Assembly (NCBI RefSeq): GCF_030518235.1
Contig: NZ_JAULSA010000005.1
Coordinates: forward strand, 186,001 to 250,000
DNA: 64,000 nucleotides
Direction of reading: 5' to 3'
Source of the DNA: Saccharibacillus sp. CPCC 101409
Lineage (GTDB): Bacteria > Bacillota > Bacilli > Paenibacillales > Paenibacillaceae
Each line of letters starts with the position of its first letter. Positions within the stretch are counted from its first letter, which is position 1. The position numbers were made by a program, and so were the translations under genes. Below the pieces are notes generated by a model, which worked only from the letters and a program-made list of their open reading frames with translations, made no database searches and was not told the DNA's origin. Positions 1 to 8,198 of the stretch are shown one piece after another.

Positions 1-47
1 TGTAAAATGTCTCATTCGATCTCAGACCCTCTGCGGCTTGCGCGCGC

Positions 48-917
48 TTGTTCGAACGGCTCGGCGCGGAAGCCTGGCCTTCTCTTGCGAGCGAGCCGCT
101 CGGCGGCTGGCGGCTGCGCGCGGCCGGCGGCATCAGCAAGCGCGCCAACAGCGTTTGGACGGCGGCGCCTTACCCGGACGAAGACCGGGATTGGCTGCAA
201 TCGGCCGAAGATTTCGCCGAGCGGCACGGCATCCCGTGCTGCTTCTACGTCAGCGACACGTCGCCGGCCGGTCTCGACGAACGCCTGGAAGCGGCCGGCT
301 ATGCGCTGAGCGATCCCTGCTTCCTGATGACGGGCGAAGCCGAAGAAGTCCGCCGGCTGGCCGAAGCGCGCCGCGCTCTGTATCCGACGCAGGCGGAACT
401 GCTAAGCGAAGCCGTACACGGCGAGCCGCGCAGCGTTATCGGCGGCGAGCGAAGCGGCAGGCTGCCGTGCGGCGAAGAGCCGGTTGCAGCGCCGGACGGC
501 AGCTGGCTGGCGGACTTCCTGGCGCTCGAAGGCTTTCCGCCGGAGCGCGCTCCCGGCTACGCCGCTATCTTCGGCGCGATCCGCCAGCAGAAGTCTCTCG
601 CCCGGCTGCGGATCGGCGGGCGGACGGCCGCGCTCGGCACCGCGATGCTCGGCGAAGGCCGCGCCTGCCTGAGCAATATCGTGGTCGCGCCGGAGTTTCG
701 GCGGATGGGGCTTGCGGCCGAACTGATCGGCCTGCTGGCGCAGCGGTCGCTGCAAAGCGGCGCGGAAGAACTGTATCTCCAGGTCGTGCAGAGCAACGCT
801 ACCGCGATCCGATTGTACGAGTCGCTCGGCTTCGGCGTGCTGGCCCGGCATCATTACCGAACGCGGCCTACGGACGGCGACATGCCGAGAACAAGCCGGT
901 TCAAGCCGGAAATATAA
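48..917 (+). CDS. GNAT-family N-acetyltransferase
   Basis: Predicted acetyl-CoA-dependent acyltransferase of 289 aa; the substrate cannot be read from sequence. The C-terminal third carries the GNAT core: an acetyl-CoA loop region (VAPEFRRMGLAAELI) followed by the VVQSNATAIRLYESLGF strand-helix that typifies the fold. The N-terminal half (GGWRLRAAGGISKRANSVW) resembles a group of two-part GNATs that begin close to this point. The only usable in-frame start is TTG at 48, because an in-frame stop lies at 3-5 and no ATG/GTG intervenes, and no clear ribosome-binding site precedes it. An ATG at 7 in another frame reads MSHSISDPLRLARA and would join this frame with a one-base shift, so the true N-terminus, or a small frameshift, is uncertain. 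Convergent with the HAD gene beyond the repeat element at 988. Confidence 0.8.
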   Translation: MFERLGAEAWPSLASEPLGGWRLRAAGGISKRANSVWTAAPYPDEDRDWLQSAEDFAERHGIPCCFYVSDTSPAGLDERLEAAGYALSDPCFLMTGEAEEVRRLAEARRALYPTQAELLSEAVHGEPRSVIGGERSGRLPCGEEPVAAPDGSWLADFLALEGFPPERAPGYAAIFGAIRQQKSLARLRIGGRTAALGTAMLGEGRACLSNIVVAPEFRRMGLAAELIGLLAQRSLQSGAEELYLQVVQSNATAIRLYESLGFGVLARHHYRTRPTDGDMPRTSRFKPEI

Positions 918-987
918 ACCGGATGAGTATCTCCTGCGCACCGCTGTCTATAATCGAGTCCGAAATCAAACCCAAACTCAAGTTAAA

Positions 988-1161
988 TGCAAAAATCCAC
1001 TTCGTTTACAGTCAAGGACGATAAATCGAAGATGAAATGCCAAAATCCACTTCATGCTCGGTTCGCAGGCTAAAAAAGCGCCGGAAACGAAAATAAAGTG
1101 GATTTGTGCATCAGATCGCCGTTTTGAGGGACCGGAAACGAGATTAAAGTGGATATTTGCA
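988..1161. repeat. 174-bp four-box palindromic repeat element, copy 1
   Basis: Four copies of a 15-bp box (consensus TGCAAAAATCCACTT) lie at 988-1002 and 1038-1052 on the plus strand and at 1096-1110 and 1147-1161 on the minus strand. The order is ++-- with about 50 bp between same-sense boxes and a 73-bp inner inverted pair. The two minus-strand boxes extend into a shared 30-bp block (1081-1110 and 1132-1161, both beginning CCGGAAACGA). A second element with the same length and the same box offsets lies at 23818-23991. It fills most of the 292-bp gap between two convergent genes. No protein-coding potential was recognised in it. Confidence 0.85.
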
Positions 1162-1209
1162 ATTGATATAGCTTTGAAGAGCGCCGCGGACTGCGGCGCT
1201 TCTTTGTTC

Positions 1210-1974
1210 TTATTTCCGCTCGTCCAGCAGCAGCGGAAGCAGTTCGGTCAAACCGCCGATCTCGTAAGTCGGCGCGATGCCGCTTTCGTTCGGCAGTTTC
1301 TCCGGATTGAACCAGCAGGTATGGATGCCGTAATCGTATCCGCCGCGAATATCGGAGGACAGCGAATCGCCGACGATCAGCGCCTGCGACTTGTCCGTGC
1401 AGCCGATCCTCCGAAACGCATAATCGAAAATGCCCGCCGACGGCTTCTGGAATCCCGCGTCGTCCGATACGATAATGTGGTCGAAATGATCTTTCAGTTC
1501 CGAGCCGGAAATGCGCGAGAACTGCACGTCGCTGACGCCGTTCGTCAGGATCGACAGATCGTAATGCGGTTTCAGCGCGTCGCATACCGCCAGCGCGTCC
1601 GGCGTCAGAAACGACCCGCGCCCGAAGCGGTTCAGATACGCCGCCCCGAACGCTTCCGCGTCGCCTTCCACGCCGAACTCCGCGAACAGCCGCCGAAAGC
1701 GTTCGCCGCGAAGTTCCCGCTGCGTAACCTGTCCGCGCTCGAATTCCAGCCACAGCTCTTTGTTGATCAGCGAATAGCGGCTCAGGCAGTCGTCCAGCTT
1801 CAATTCGTAGCCGCCGTCGAGCAGAGCGCCGCCGAGCGCTTCGCGTTCGCAGCGCCGGAAGTCCAGCAGCGTATCGTCGGCGTCGAACAGGATAAAACGG
1901 TACGGCCGTTTCCCGCTCGTAGGCTTCGCGCCTTCCGCCCGCCGGACCTCGCCGGCTTCATCGATGCGGTTCAT
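1210..1974 (-). CDS. HAD-superfamily hydrolase, YjjG/YfnB type
   Basis: Predicted cytosolic phosphatase of 254 aa with the HAD motifs in order: FDADDTLLDF (Asp nucleophile, motif I) near residue 30, SILTNG (motif II), a lysine in GFQKPSAGIFDYAF (motif III) and IVGDSLSSDIRGG (motif IV). This is the pattern of YjjG-like 5'-nucleotidases that act on non-canonical nucleotides. The ATG at 1974 overlaps the stop of the uracil-DNA glycosylase gene by 4 bp (ATGA) and has an AGGAGG site inside that gene, so the two are probably translationally coupled. A nucleotide-pool phosphatase beside a uracil-excision enzyme suggests a shared role in avoiding or repairing abnormal bases; that link is inference. 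Confidence 0.88.
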   Translation of the reverse strand: MNRIDEAGEVRRAEGAKPTSGKRPYRFILFDADDTLLDFRRCEREALGGALLDGGYELKLDDCLSRYSLINKELWLEFERGQVTQRELRGERFRRLFAEFGVEGDAEAFGAAYLNRFGRGSFLTPDALAVCDALKPHYDLSILTNGVSDVQFSRISGSELKDHFDHIIVSDDAGFQKPSAGIFDYAFRRIGCTDKSQALIVGDSLSSDIRGGYDYGIHTCWFNPEKLPNESGIAPTYEIGGLTELLPLLLDERK

Positions 1975-2675
1975 GGCGTCTCCTCCTCTTTGCCCGCCGG
2001 AATCTCCGGCAGGCACCAGTCGATCCCGTCCAATCCTTTGGAGCGAAGAAATTCGTTGGTCCGCGAAAACGGCCGGCTGCCGAAAAAGCCCCGGTCGGCC
2101 GAACGTGGACTCGGATGCGCCGACTTGATTACCAGATGACGGCCGCCGTCGATAAACGAGCCTTTCTCCTGCGCGCTGCGTCCCCACAGAATAAACACCG
2201 CGGGAGTATCCCGCTCGTTGACGGCCGCAATCGCCGCGTCGGTAAAGCCTTCCCAGCCGAGCCCTTGATGCGACGCGGGCTGTCCGCGCCGCACCGTCAG
2301 CACATTGTTGAGCAGCAGCACGCCCTGCTTCGCCCAGTGCTCCAAAAAGCCGTGGCGCACGGACGCGCAGCCCAGATCGTCATGCAGTTCTCGGTAAATA
2401 TTTTCCAGCGAAGGCGGCACGGCGCTGCCCGGCTGCACCGAGAAGCTCAGCCCGTGCGCCTGGTTCGGTCCGTGGTACGGGTCCTGCCCCAGAATAACGA
2501 CGCGGGTATCCGCGAACGAAGTCAGATGGAACGCGCTGAAAATCTTGTACATATCCGGGTAAACCGTCTTCGTGCGGTATTCGTCCGCCAGCTTATGGCG
2601 CAGCTCCGTATAATAAGGCTTCTGCATCTCGGGATGCAGAATATCCGCCCAGTCGTTCGTAAAGATCGGTTTCAT
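1971..2675 (-). CDS. ung: Uracil-DNA glycosylase, family 1
   Basis: Removes uracil from DNA as the first step of base-excision repair. The 234-aa protein has the family-1 signatures: the water-activating loop GQDPYHGPNQAHGLSFSV with catalytic Asp65, LLNNVLTVR, and the C-terminal HPSPRS leucine-loop region. Length matches bacterial Ung proteins (220-230 aa). It is the first gene of a two-gene unit with the overlapping HAD phosphatase. Confidence 0.97.
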   Translation of the reverse strand: MKPIFTNDWADILHPEMQKPYYTELRHKLADEYRTKTVYPDMYKIFSAFHLTSFADTRVVILGQDPYHGPNQAHGLSFSVQPGSAVPPSLENIYRELHDDLGCASVRHGFLEHWAKQGVLLLNNVLTVRRGQPASHQGLGWEGFTDAAIAAVNERDTPAVFILWGRSAQEKGSFIDGGRHLVIKSAHPSPRSADRGFFGSRPFSRTNEFLRSKGLDGIDWCLPEIPAGKEEETP

Positions 2676-2699
2676 GCCTCCCGCATCCTTTCCTGTCGT

Positions 2700-3266
2700 T
2701 TATTCCGCCGTAATCGTCGAACCGCAGTAATCGCATTCCGCCGATGTTCCCGCGCGCAGCGTGCGCCGGGCGCCGCAGGAGCGGCAGACCGCTTCGACCA
2801 GCGGAGCCGGCCGGCGCCGCCGGGACGGATTCGATTCGTAGCGCACATCGTAGGCGGCATTGTTCTGCGCGTCGTAAGCGGACCCGCCCGAAGTCCGGCC
2901 GCGCAGATCGCTGCCCGGCCCCTGCTGCTGCGAAGGCGGCCCGAAGCCGCTCTCGCTCGGTCTGCCGCGGTACACCTGCTGCTTGTCGGAGTTCGGCCGC
3001 GTATCGTCATTTATCGTTCTTCCTCGCTGAAGCCCGTCATACTCGCGCTCGTAATATTCCCGATTGCGCAGCCGCCGTCGGTTTGCCGAGCGGATCATCA
3101 GCGAGCCCAGCGCGATGACGATAGCCGACGGAATAAAGAATATAATGCACGAATAAATGAAATTCTCCGTCGCCGTATAACCCGGAGTGGAAATAAGCAT
3201 CACAAGCACGCCAAAAGCCGCCCACAAACCGGCAAGCACATTCAAAAACACACCGATTACTTTCAT
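2700..3266 (-). CDS. Small membrane protein with C-terminal zinc ribbon
   Basis: Function unknown. The 188-aa product has two predicted transmembrane segments (about residues 3-25 and 38-58), then a basic, Arg/Gln/Ser-rich, probably disordered cytosolic stretch (about 60-150), and ends in a CxxC-x(~15)-CxxC zinc-ribbon-like module (CRSCG ... CDYCG). Tandem ATG codons occur at 3269 and 3266; the AAGGAGG site at 3274-3280 is spaced better for 3266. It lies 24 bp upstream of ung on the same strand and may be cotranscribed with it. The zinc ribbon could bind nucleic acid or protein near the membrane, but no family was recognised. Confidence 0.75.
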   Translation of the reverse strand: MKVIGVFLNVLAGLWAAFGVLVMLISTPGYTATENFIYSCIIFFIPSAIVIALGSLMIRSANRRRLRNREYYEREYDGLQRGRTINDDTRPNSDKQQVYRGRPSESGFGPPSQQQGPGSDLRGRTSGGSAYDAQNNAAYDVRYESNPSRRRRPAPLVEAVCRSCGARRTLRAGTSAECDYCGSTITAE

Positions 3267-3465
3267 CATCTTTCCTCCTTGCGTTTCGGCTTTCTTCGGC
3301 AGCGCCTCGCACAGCCGCAGCATCGAAGCATCGTTTTCCGGCACGCCGATCTTCTTACCCGCCACATACTCGCAAGCTTGTATATAAACCGTCTCATACG
3401 CCAAACAAGTTGTCAAAGATTTTTTCCCTAAAATACGGAAAACGTTCCGGAAGACGCCGGCACGC

Positions 3466-3493
3466 AAAAAGACTCTTCCCGCAAGGGGAAGAG
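3466..3493 (-). terminator. Rho-independent terminator after the VOC gene
   Basis: CTCTTCCC at 3473-3480 pairs with GGGAAGAG at 3486-3493, and a U-rich run follows on the minus strand (3466-3471). It lies about 50 bp past the stop of the minus-strand VOC gene. Confidence 0.85.
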
Positions 3494-3544
3494 CCGGGCA
3501 GAAAAGCAAGCGAGACATCGCCTTTTTCATAGCAAAACGAAGTC

Positions 3545-4399
3545 TCAAGCGACGCGAAGCACCACGCGGTTCGTGAACGGATCGAGCACGGAAGGTCCTT
3601 CCGGCGTTTCCGACACTTCGAATCCGGCTTCCCGCAGCGCTTCGACCGCCCGGCCGCGTTCGTTTTCGCTCGGATAATCGATCGTAAAGTAATTCAAACC
3701 GACCGCGTCCGCCGGAGCCGCCGGAGCGCCTACGCCCGCCCAGGTGTTCAGCCCCAGATGATGATGGTAGCCGCCCGCCGAAACGAACAGCGCCGCATGC
3801 CCGTAGTGCAGCACGACATCGAAGCCGAGCGCGTCGACATAGAACTTGCGCGCATCCGGCAGATTGCCGATATGCAGATGGACGTGTCCGATGATCGTGC
3901 CCGCCGGCAGTCCGTTCCACGGAGCCGCTTCGGCGAACAGCGATTTGACGTCGACCGGATTGGCCGCCATCACATACTCGCCGTTGGCGTCTTTTTCCCA
4001 GGTCGAGCGCGGACGGTCCGCGTAAATCTCGATGCCGTTGCCGTCGGGATCGTCGATGTAGAACGCTTCGCTGACCAGATGGTCGCCCTGCCCGATCGAA
4101 ACGCCCTGCTCCGCCAGATGGCGAATCGCCGCGCCGAGCGAAGGACGGTCGGGCAGCAGGATCGCGAAATGGTACAGCCCGGTTACCGACTGCTGCGGCA
4201 TGATGCGCGCGTTCGGAACTTCCTCGATGCCCAGCAGAGCGCCGCCGCCCGGTACGCCGAACTCCGCCGTTTTCCCGTTCTCGCTCAGCAGCGCAAGTCC
4301 GACCACATCGCGGTAGAAACGGATAGAACGCTCGACCTGGCTGACTTTCAACTGAACTTTCCCCATATGCGCCTGCGGATGAATCCGATAATCACTCAT
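3545..4399 (-). CDS. catE: VOC-family protein, catechol 2,3-dioxygenase (CatE) type
   Basis: 284 aa containing two vicinal-oxygen-chelate modules. The first (about residues 12-130) has KVQLKVSQVERSIRFYRDVVGL and ends DPDGNGIEIYADRP. The second (about 165-284) starts GHVHLHIGNLPDARKFYVDALGF and has the His-rich YHHHLGLN segment. Length and both motifs match the Bacillus CatE/YfiE group, which cleaves catechol and protects against catechols and quinones; activity here is inferred. A GGGAGG site precedes ATG 4399. The AT-rich upstream region carries a plausible promoter. No catD partner is present. Confidence 0.85.
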   Translation of the reverse strand: MSDYRIHPQAHMGKVQLKVSQVERSIRFYRDVVGLALLSENGKTAEFGVPGGGALLGIEEVPNARIMPQQSVTGLYHFAILLPDRPSLGAAIRHLAEQGVSIGQGDHLVSEAFYIDDPDGNGIEIYADRPRSTWEKDANGEYVMAANPVDVKSLFAEAAPWNGLPAGTIIGHVHLHIGNLPDARKFYVDALGFDVVLHYGHAALFVSAGGYHHHLGLNTWAGVGAPAAPADAVGLNYFTIDYPSENERGRAVEALREAGFEVSETPEGPSVLDPFTNRVVLRVA

Positions 4400-4467
4400 G
4401 AATACAGCCTCCCAAATATTTGTTATAGATATATATGTTTGATTTCATTAATAATCTTCCTGAATAT

Positions 4468-4496
4468 ATAATAGTATAGTTTGTTACAAAAGTAAA
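4468..4496 (-). promoter_or_regulatory. Putative promoter of the catE-like gene
   Basis: On the minus strand TTTACT (4491-4496), a 17-bp spacer and TATTAT (4468-4473) lie about 70 bp upstream of the start. The overlapping ACTATACTAT motif resembles sites bound by DUF24/MarR-type quinone sensors such as YodB, but it is not a clean palindrome, so operator status is tentative. Confidence 0.4.
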
Positions 4497-4506
4497 GCGT
4501 GTGAAT

Positions 4507-4552
4507 TAAAAAAACAAGCACGCGAAACGATATCGTTTCGCCGCGCTTGTTT
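4507..4552 (-). terminator. Terminator after the CE7 esterase gene
   Basis: A long near-perfect inverted repeat (AAACAAGC ... GCTTGTTT, with the core CGAAACGATATCGTTTCG) is followed on the minus strand by seven Ts at 4508-4514. It separates the esterase gene from the divergent-side promoter of the VOC gene. Confidence 0.85.
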
Positions 4553-4560
4553 GCCGGGGT

Positions 4561-5526
4561 TCAGGATTCGTTCAGCCCCGCGTGTTTCGCCAAAAATTCC
4601 ATCGCGATCCGGTTCTGTCCGTCCGATACCCAGTGTCCGTCGAACGGGTAAACCCGCATTTCTTTTTCCGAACCGATCCGGTTATAGGCGGCATAGACGG
4701 TCTCCGGCATGCAGCACAGATCTTTCAGTCCGCACGAGACCATAATCGGAATACCGATCCGCGGCGCGAGATTGAGATTGTCGAAATAACTGAGCGTTCT
4801 CAGCACGCCGCCGAGCTTGTCGGGATGCTTGCTGACGAACTCCGCCGCTTCCGACAGCGAGCTGTTCGAATTCAGGATGCCGAAGTCCATGTGGCACATA
4901 TTCGGGATATGCGCCACCGCCGCTTTGGGCAGCTTGCTCAGCGCCGCCGCGATCAGCGTCAATCCGCCGCCCTGGCTGCCGCCGATTGCAAAAATGCGCC
5001 CGGGATCGGTTTCCGGCTGCTCCGCCGCCCATTCCAGCGCCCGGATCGCATCGAGCGTAATCGCCCGGTAGTAAGCCGTTTCCGGATCGAGAATGCCCGG
5101 GGTGATCCAGCCTCTTACCGCGCCGTAATCCTGCTGCAAATAGTTGCCCGTGTCCCCGCCCTGCCCGCGCACGTCGATCGACAGCACCGCGAAGCCCATC
5201 AGCACGTAATGCGCAAAATGTTCCGGCATGCCTTTGCTTCCGCTGTAACCGTGGTAATGGACGATGCACGGGAGCCGTTCTTCCGCCGCGAATTTTGGCG
5301 TCAGGTACCAGGCGTGCAGCGGCGTGTCGTCGGCTCCTTCGTACGTCGTACGGTACACGTTCATATGGCTCATCGGCGTTTCCACCGGCTCGCGCGTCCC
5401 GTTCAGCGGCTTGTCCGCGTAATCGGCCAGGGTCCGGGTCCAGAATTCGTCCAGATCCGGTTCCGCCGTCAGGTCGGGATTGTACCGCTCCAGATCCCGG
5501 ATTCGCGCTTCGATCGCATTGGTCAT
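4561..5526 (-). CDS. CE7 acetylxylan esterase / cephalosporin-C deacetylase
   Basis: 321-aa alpha/beta hydrolase of carbohydrate esterase family 7, which removes acetyl groups from xylo-oligosaccharides and from cephalosporin C. The catalytic triad is visible at the usual positions: Ser184 in GGSQGG, Asp269 in CGLKDLCC and His298 in FDGHW; the family RGQGG motif is at about 120-124. There is no signal peptide, so it should act on imported acetylated oligosaccharides. It fits with the GH3 and GH31 genes in this window. The next minus-strand gene upstream (macrodomain) starts 35 bp or more away and may be in the same transcript. Confidence 0.93.
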   Translation of the reverse strand: MTNAIEARIRDLERYNPDLTAEPDLDEFWTRTLADYADKPLNGTREPVETPMSHMNVYRTTYEGADDTPLHAWYLTPKFAAEERLPCIVHYHGYSGSKGMPEHFAHYVLMGFAVLSIDVRGQGGDTGNYLQQDYGAVRGWITPGILDPETAYYRAITLDAIRALEWAAEQPETDPGRIFAIGGSQGGGLTLIAAALSKLPKAAVAHIPNMCHMDFGILNSNSSLSEAAEFVSKHPDKLGGVLRTLSYFDNLNLAPRIGIPIMVSCGLKDLCCMPETVYAAYNRIGSEKEMRVYPFDGHWVSDGQNRIAMEFLAKHAGLNES

Positions 5527-5561
5527 CTTTTCTCGTTCTCCTTTGTCCCGCTTCGCCGGGC

Positions 5562-6116
5562 TCAGCGTTCCAGAAGCTCCCGGTAAAGCCGTTCGTTCTC
5601 TTCATCGTAGCAGACGAAAGCGATCTCATCCAGAAACGTTTCGCCGGATACTCCGCCAGGACGCTCCAGCATTCCGCGCACCGCGCCGATCGCCGCTTCC
5701 GCCGCTTCTTTTTTGGGATAGCCGTAAATGCCCGTCGAGATATTCGGAAAAGCGATCCGCCGCGCGCCGGCCGATACCGCTTCTTCGATCGAACGGGCGT
5801 AGCAGCTTTGCAGCAGCTTTTCTTCGCCCCGCGAACCTCCTTGATACACCGGTCCCACCGTATGCACGACCATCTTCGCCGGAAGCCGGCCCGCGGTCGT
5901 TACGACGGCGTCGCCCGTATCGCAGCCTCCCTGCCGATCTCTGATGGCGCGGCATTCCTCCAGGATCGCCGGTCCGCCCGCGCGGTGGATCGCCCCGTCC
6001 ACGCCTCCGCCGCCGAGCAGCGACGAATTGGCCGCATTGACGATCGCGTCCGTTTGGTATTTCGTAATATCGCCGCGCAGCACTTTGATGCATACGCCGT
6101 TCCGTTCGGTTTCCAT
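5562..6116 (-). CDS. Macrodomain protein, O-acetyl-ADP-ribose deacetylase type
   Basis: 184-aa protein that is almost entirely one macro domain of the YmdB/MacroD class, which hydrolyses O-acetyl-ADP-ribose or mono-ADP-ribosyl linkages. The signature [26 protein letters not shown], the HTVGP strand and the substrate loop [12 protein letters not shown] are all present. ATG 6116 is preferred because the GGGAGGA site is 9 bp away; a GTG at 6122 would be too close. The macro domain gives no specificity for the target. Confidence 0.92.
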   Translation of the reverse strand: METERNGVCIKVLRGDITKYQTDAIVNAANSSLLGGGGVDGAIHRAGGPAILEECRAIRDRQGGCDTGDAVVTTAGRLPAKMVVHTVGPVYQGGSRGEEKLLQSCYARSIEEAVSAGARRIAFPNISTGIYGYPKKEAAEAAIGAVRGMLERPGGVSGETFLDEIAFVCYDEENERLYRELLER

Positions 6117-6238
6117 CGGCACATTCCTCCCTTGGGCCGGCCGGCTTTGCGCCTGACCGTCGTCTCAATAGAGTGTACCCGTCCGCCCGAGCGGCTCAAA
6201 CCGGCTTTTGCAAAAAGAATCGGTTTGGGAATCGCAGC

Positions 6239-6292
6239 AAAAAGCCTTCGGCAGCGAACCGAATGTTCCGGTCGTTCGTCTGCCGAAGGCTT
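6239..6292 (-). terminator. Terminator after the DsbA-like gene
   Basis: AGCCTTCGGCAG and CTGCCGAAGGCT form a 12-bp perfect stem around a partly paired loop, followed by a T-run on the minus strand (plus-strand As at 6239-6243). Confidence 0.85.
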
Positions 6293-6318
6293 GATCTGTC
6301 GTACTTTTTGCGAGATGC

Positions 6319-7155
6319 TTACTCCGCTTTGGCCGCTTCGACCGCCGCTTCCACGTTGGCCGCCGTCGGATTGTCGACTTTCGTTCCGTTGACGAAAATA
6401 GTCGGCGTTCCGGTGATCTTGCTGTCGTCGCCCGCTTTGACGTCGGCGTCGACTTCGGCTTGATACTTCTTGTCTTTCAGGTCGCTCGTAAAGGTGTCGA
6501 TATCAATATCCGGTACGGACTTCTTCACCAGATCGACGATATAATCTTCGGTGATCCAGGCGTCGCGCACTTTGTTCGTATCCTGGTTGGCATATACGGC
6601 TTCGTAATATTTCCAGAAGTCTTCCGGATTCTGCTCGTAAACCGCTTGTCCGCCCAGCGCCAGCAGATCGGAATCGTCGGCCAGGAACGGGTAATCGGCG
6701 AACTGGAACGAAGCTTCGTTGTTGTCGAGGTACTTGGTTTTCAGTTCCGGCAGAACCGTTTCCGACCAGACTTTGCAATCCGGGCACTTGAAGTCGCCGA
6801 ATTCCACGATCTTCACGTCGGAATCCGCATTGCCGAGCGTCGGCTGCTTGGATGCGTCGTAATTGGTCAGGATAACCGGTTCCGAAGTTTCTTTGGCGGT
6901 CTGGTTTTCTCCGGCTTTGGTCAGCACATAGATCAGCACGGCCAGTACGACGATTATGCCGACAAAGCCGAGCGCGATTACGCCCAGGTTGCTTTTCTTG
7001 CGCTTAGAACCCGAGGTCCACTGCGAAGCTGCGCTTCCGGCCTGCGGACGCGGAGCGCCCCCCGTATTTTTCTTCGCCGTTTGCGGCTTGCCCGCCTGCG
7101 GCCTGTTGTTTTGCGGCTTGCCGGATTTCGGCGCCGGCTTTTTGTTTTTGTTCAT
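6319..7155 (-). CDS. Membrane-anchored DsbA-family thiol-disulfide oxidoreductase
   Basis: Likely forms or isomerises disulfides outside the membrane, as BdbD-type proteins do. The 278-aa product has a basic Lys/Pro/Gln-rich cytosolic N-terminus (1-56), one transmembrane anchor (about 57-79) and an extracellular thioredoxin-fold domain with active site CPDC (Cys124, Cys127) and a cis-proline loop ITGTPTIFVNG. ATG 7155 follows an AAGGGGA site. No partner membrane quinone reductase (BdbC/DsbB) is adjacent, so an unlinked partner would be needed to reoxidise it. Confidence 0.9.
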   Translation of the reverse strand: MNKNKKPAPKSGKPQNNRPQAGKPQTAKKNTGGAPRPQAGSAASQWTSGSKRKKSNLGVIALGFVGIIVVLAVLIYVLTKAGENQTAKETSEPVILTNYDASKQPTLGNADSDVKIVEFGDFKCPDCKVWSETVLPELKTKYLDNNEASFQFADYPFLADDSDLLALGGQAVYEQNPEDFWKYYEAVYANQDTNKVRDAWITEDYIVDLVKKSVPDIDIDTFTSDLKDKKYQAEVDADVKAGDDSKITGTPTIFVNGTKVDNPTAANVEAAVEAAKAE

Positions 7156-7445
7156 CCTTTTTCCCCTTATCTTCAAGTTTGCCCGTTCGCCCGAGCTTCT
7201 GCTTCTCGCATGCGGGCCCGACTGTCTTTGATTATATCGAGTTTTGGCGGTCGGGTTCAAGAGTCGAAGTCACAAGTCGGAAAAAAAGTAAGCGATTCGA
7301 AGCACAAAAGACGCCGAATCTTTGCCGCGCCGCATTTGACACCGCTTTCCATACTTCGTATACTTGCGTGAGCAAGCAGCAAAGATTGCAGAAACAGGCC
7401 GGTCCGCCCGGGCGGAATCCGGCCCCTTCATAAGGAGGTTTATCC

Positions 7446-7949
7446 TTGTACCAGCCGCAGGATTCCATCGGATTTCAATTGGGCGTTATTTACCGCAAAG
7501 TCAGCAATCGTCTGGCCGCCCGGCTAAAAGACTACGATCTGACGCCGGAGCAGTGGTCCGTCATGTGCTGCATCTGTTTCAAAGAAGGCATGAACCAAAA
7601 AGAAATCGCCGAACGCACGGTCAAAGACCAGCCGACCGTGACGCGCATCCTCAACGTGCTGCATCGCAAAGGGCTCATTATGCGCAGCAGCGACCGCGCC
7701 GACCGCCGGGCCTACCTGATCTATCCGACCGGAAAAGGCCGCCAGGTCACCGAAGAGACGTCGGTCATCGAACGGCAGCATAACGCCGCCATGATCGAAG
7801 GCTTCGACGCCGCCCAGCTCGAACTGCTGGCCGAAGCGTTCCGACGCATCGAACGCAACGCCGAACGCTACGAAGAATCGGAAACGCAGGAAGCGTCCGA
7901 AACCGAAACGGACAGCTTCGGCGAAGCCAAGCGCGAAATCGGCGGGTAG
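7446..7949 (+). CDS. MarR-family transcriptional regulator
   Basis: 167 aa with a MarR-type winged helix-turn-helix: LTPEQWSVMCCICFKEGMNQKEIAERTVKDQPTVTRILNVLHRKGLI with the RADRRAYLIYPT wing. Starts at TTG 7446, 7 bp after a perfect AAGGAGG (7432-7438). Cys43 and Cys45 (MCCIC region) lie at the dimer/DNA-domain junction and might respond to thiol stress; this is speculation. The C-terminus is an acidic Glu/Thr tail. No obvious target gene is adjacent: the gene is divergent from the DsbA-like gene and convergent with the metallo-hydrolase. Confidence 0.9.
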   Translation: MYQPQDSIGFQLGVIYRKVSNRLAARLKDYDLTPEQWSVMCCICFKEGMNQKEIAERTVKDQPTVTRILNVLHRKGLIMRSSDRADRRAYLIYPTGKGRQVTEETSVIERQHNAAMIEGFDAAQLELLAEAFRRIERNAERYEESETQEASETETDSFGEAKREIGG

Positions 7950-8094
7950 CCGGAGGCCGGACGATAGGCAGCCGAGCCGACGAAGAGCGGCGTCCGGCAC
8001 AGGGCGGCCGGCGGCCGGGAAGTAAACGAAGCTGCGGATCGGCGAGGCGATGCAAAGACGCCGGGACATCAAATGCAGCGATAACAAGAAATGA

Positions 8095-8147
8095 AACCAG
8101 GGACTGTTCCAATGCTATAAAGCAGGCGGAACGGCTCCTGGTTTTTT
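8095..8147 (+). terminator. Terminator-like hairpin downstream of the MarR gene
   Basis: AACCAGG ... TGTTCC pairs with GGAAC ... CCTGGTT, followed by TTTT on the plus strand. It is about 145 bp past the marR stop and directly precedes the GCAACATTC repeat block, so it may belong to that composite element. Confidence 0.6.
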
Positions 8148-8198
8148 CTGTACTTTTTGAAACAGGTTGTGATGGAAATACCGGGACAGGAATAATAG

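Noticed and set aside
988-1161. CRISPR array
   Set aside because: Boxes are inverted in pairs, only 15 bp, spacers are not unique units of constant repeats, and no cas genes are present.
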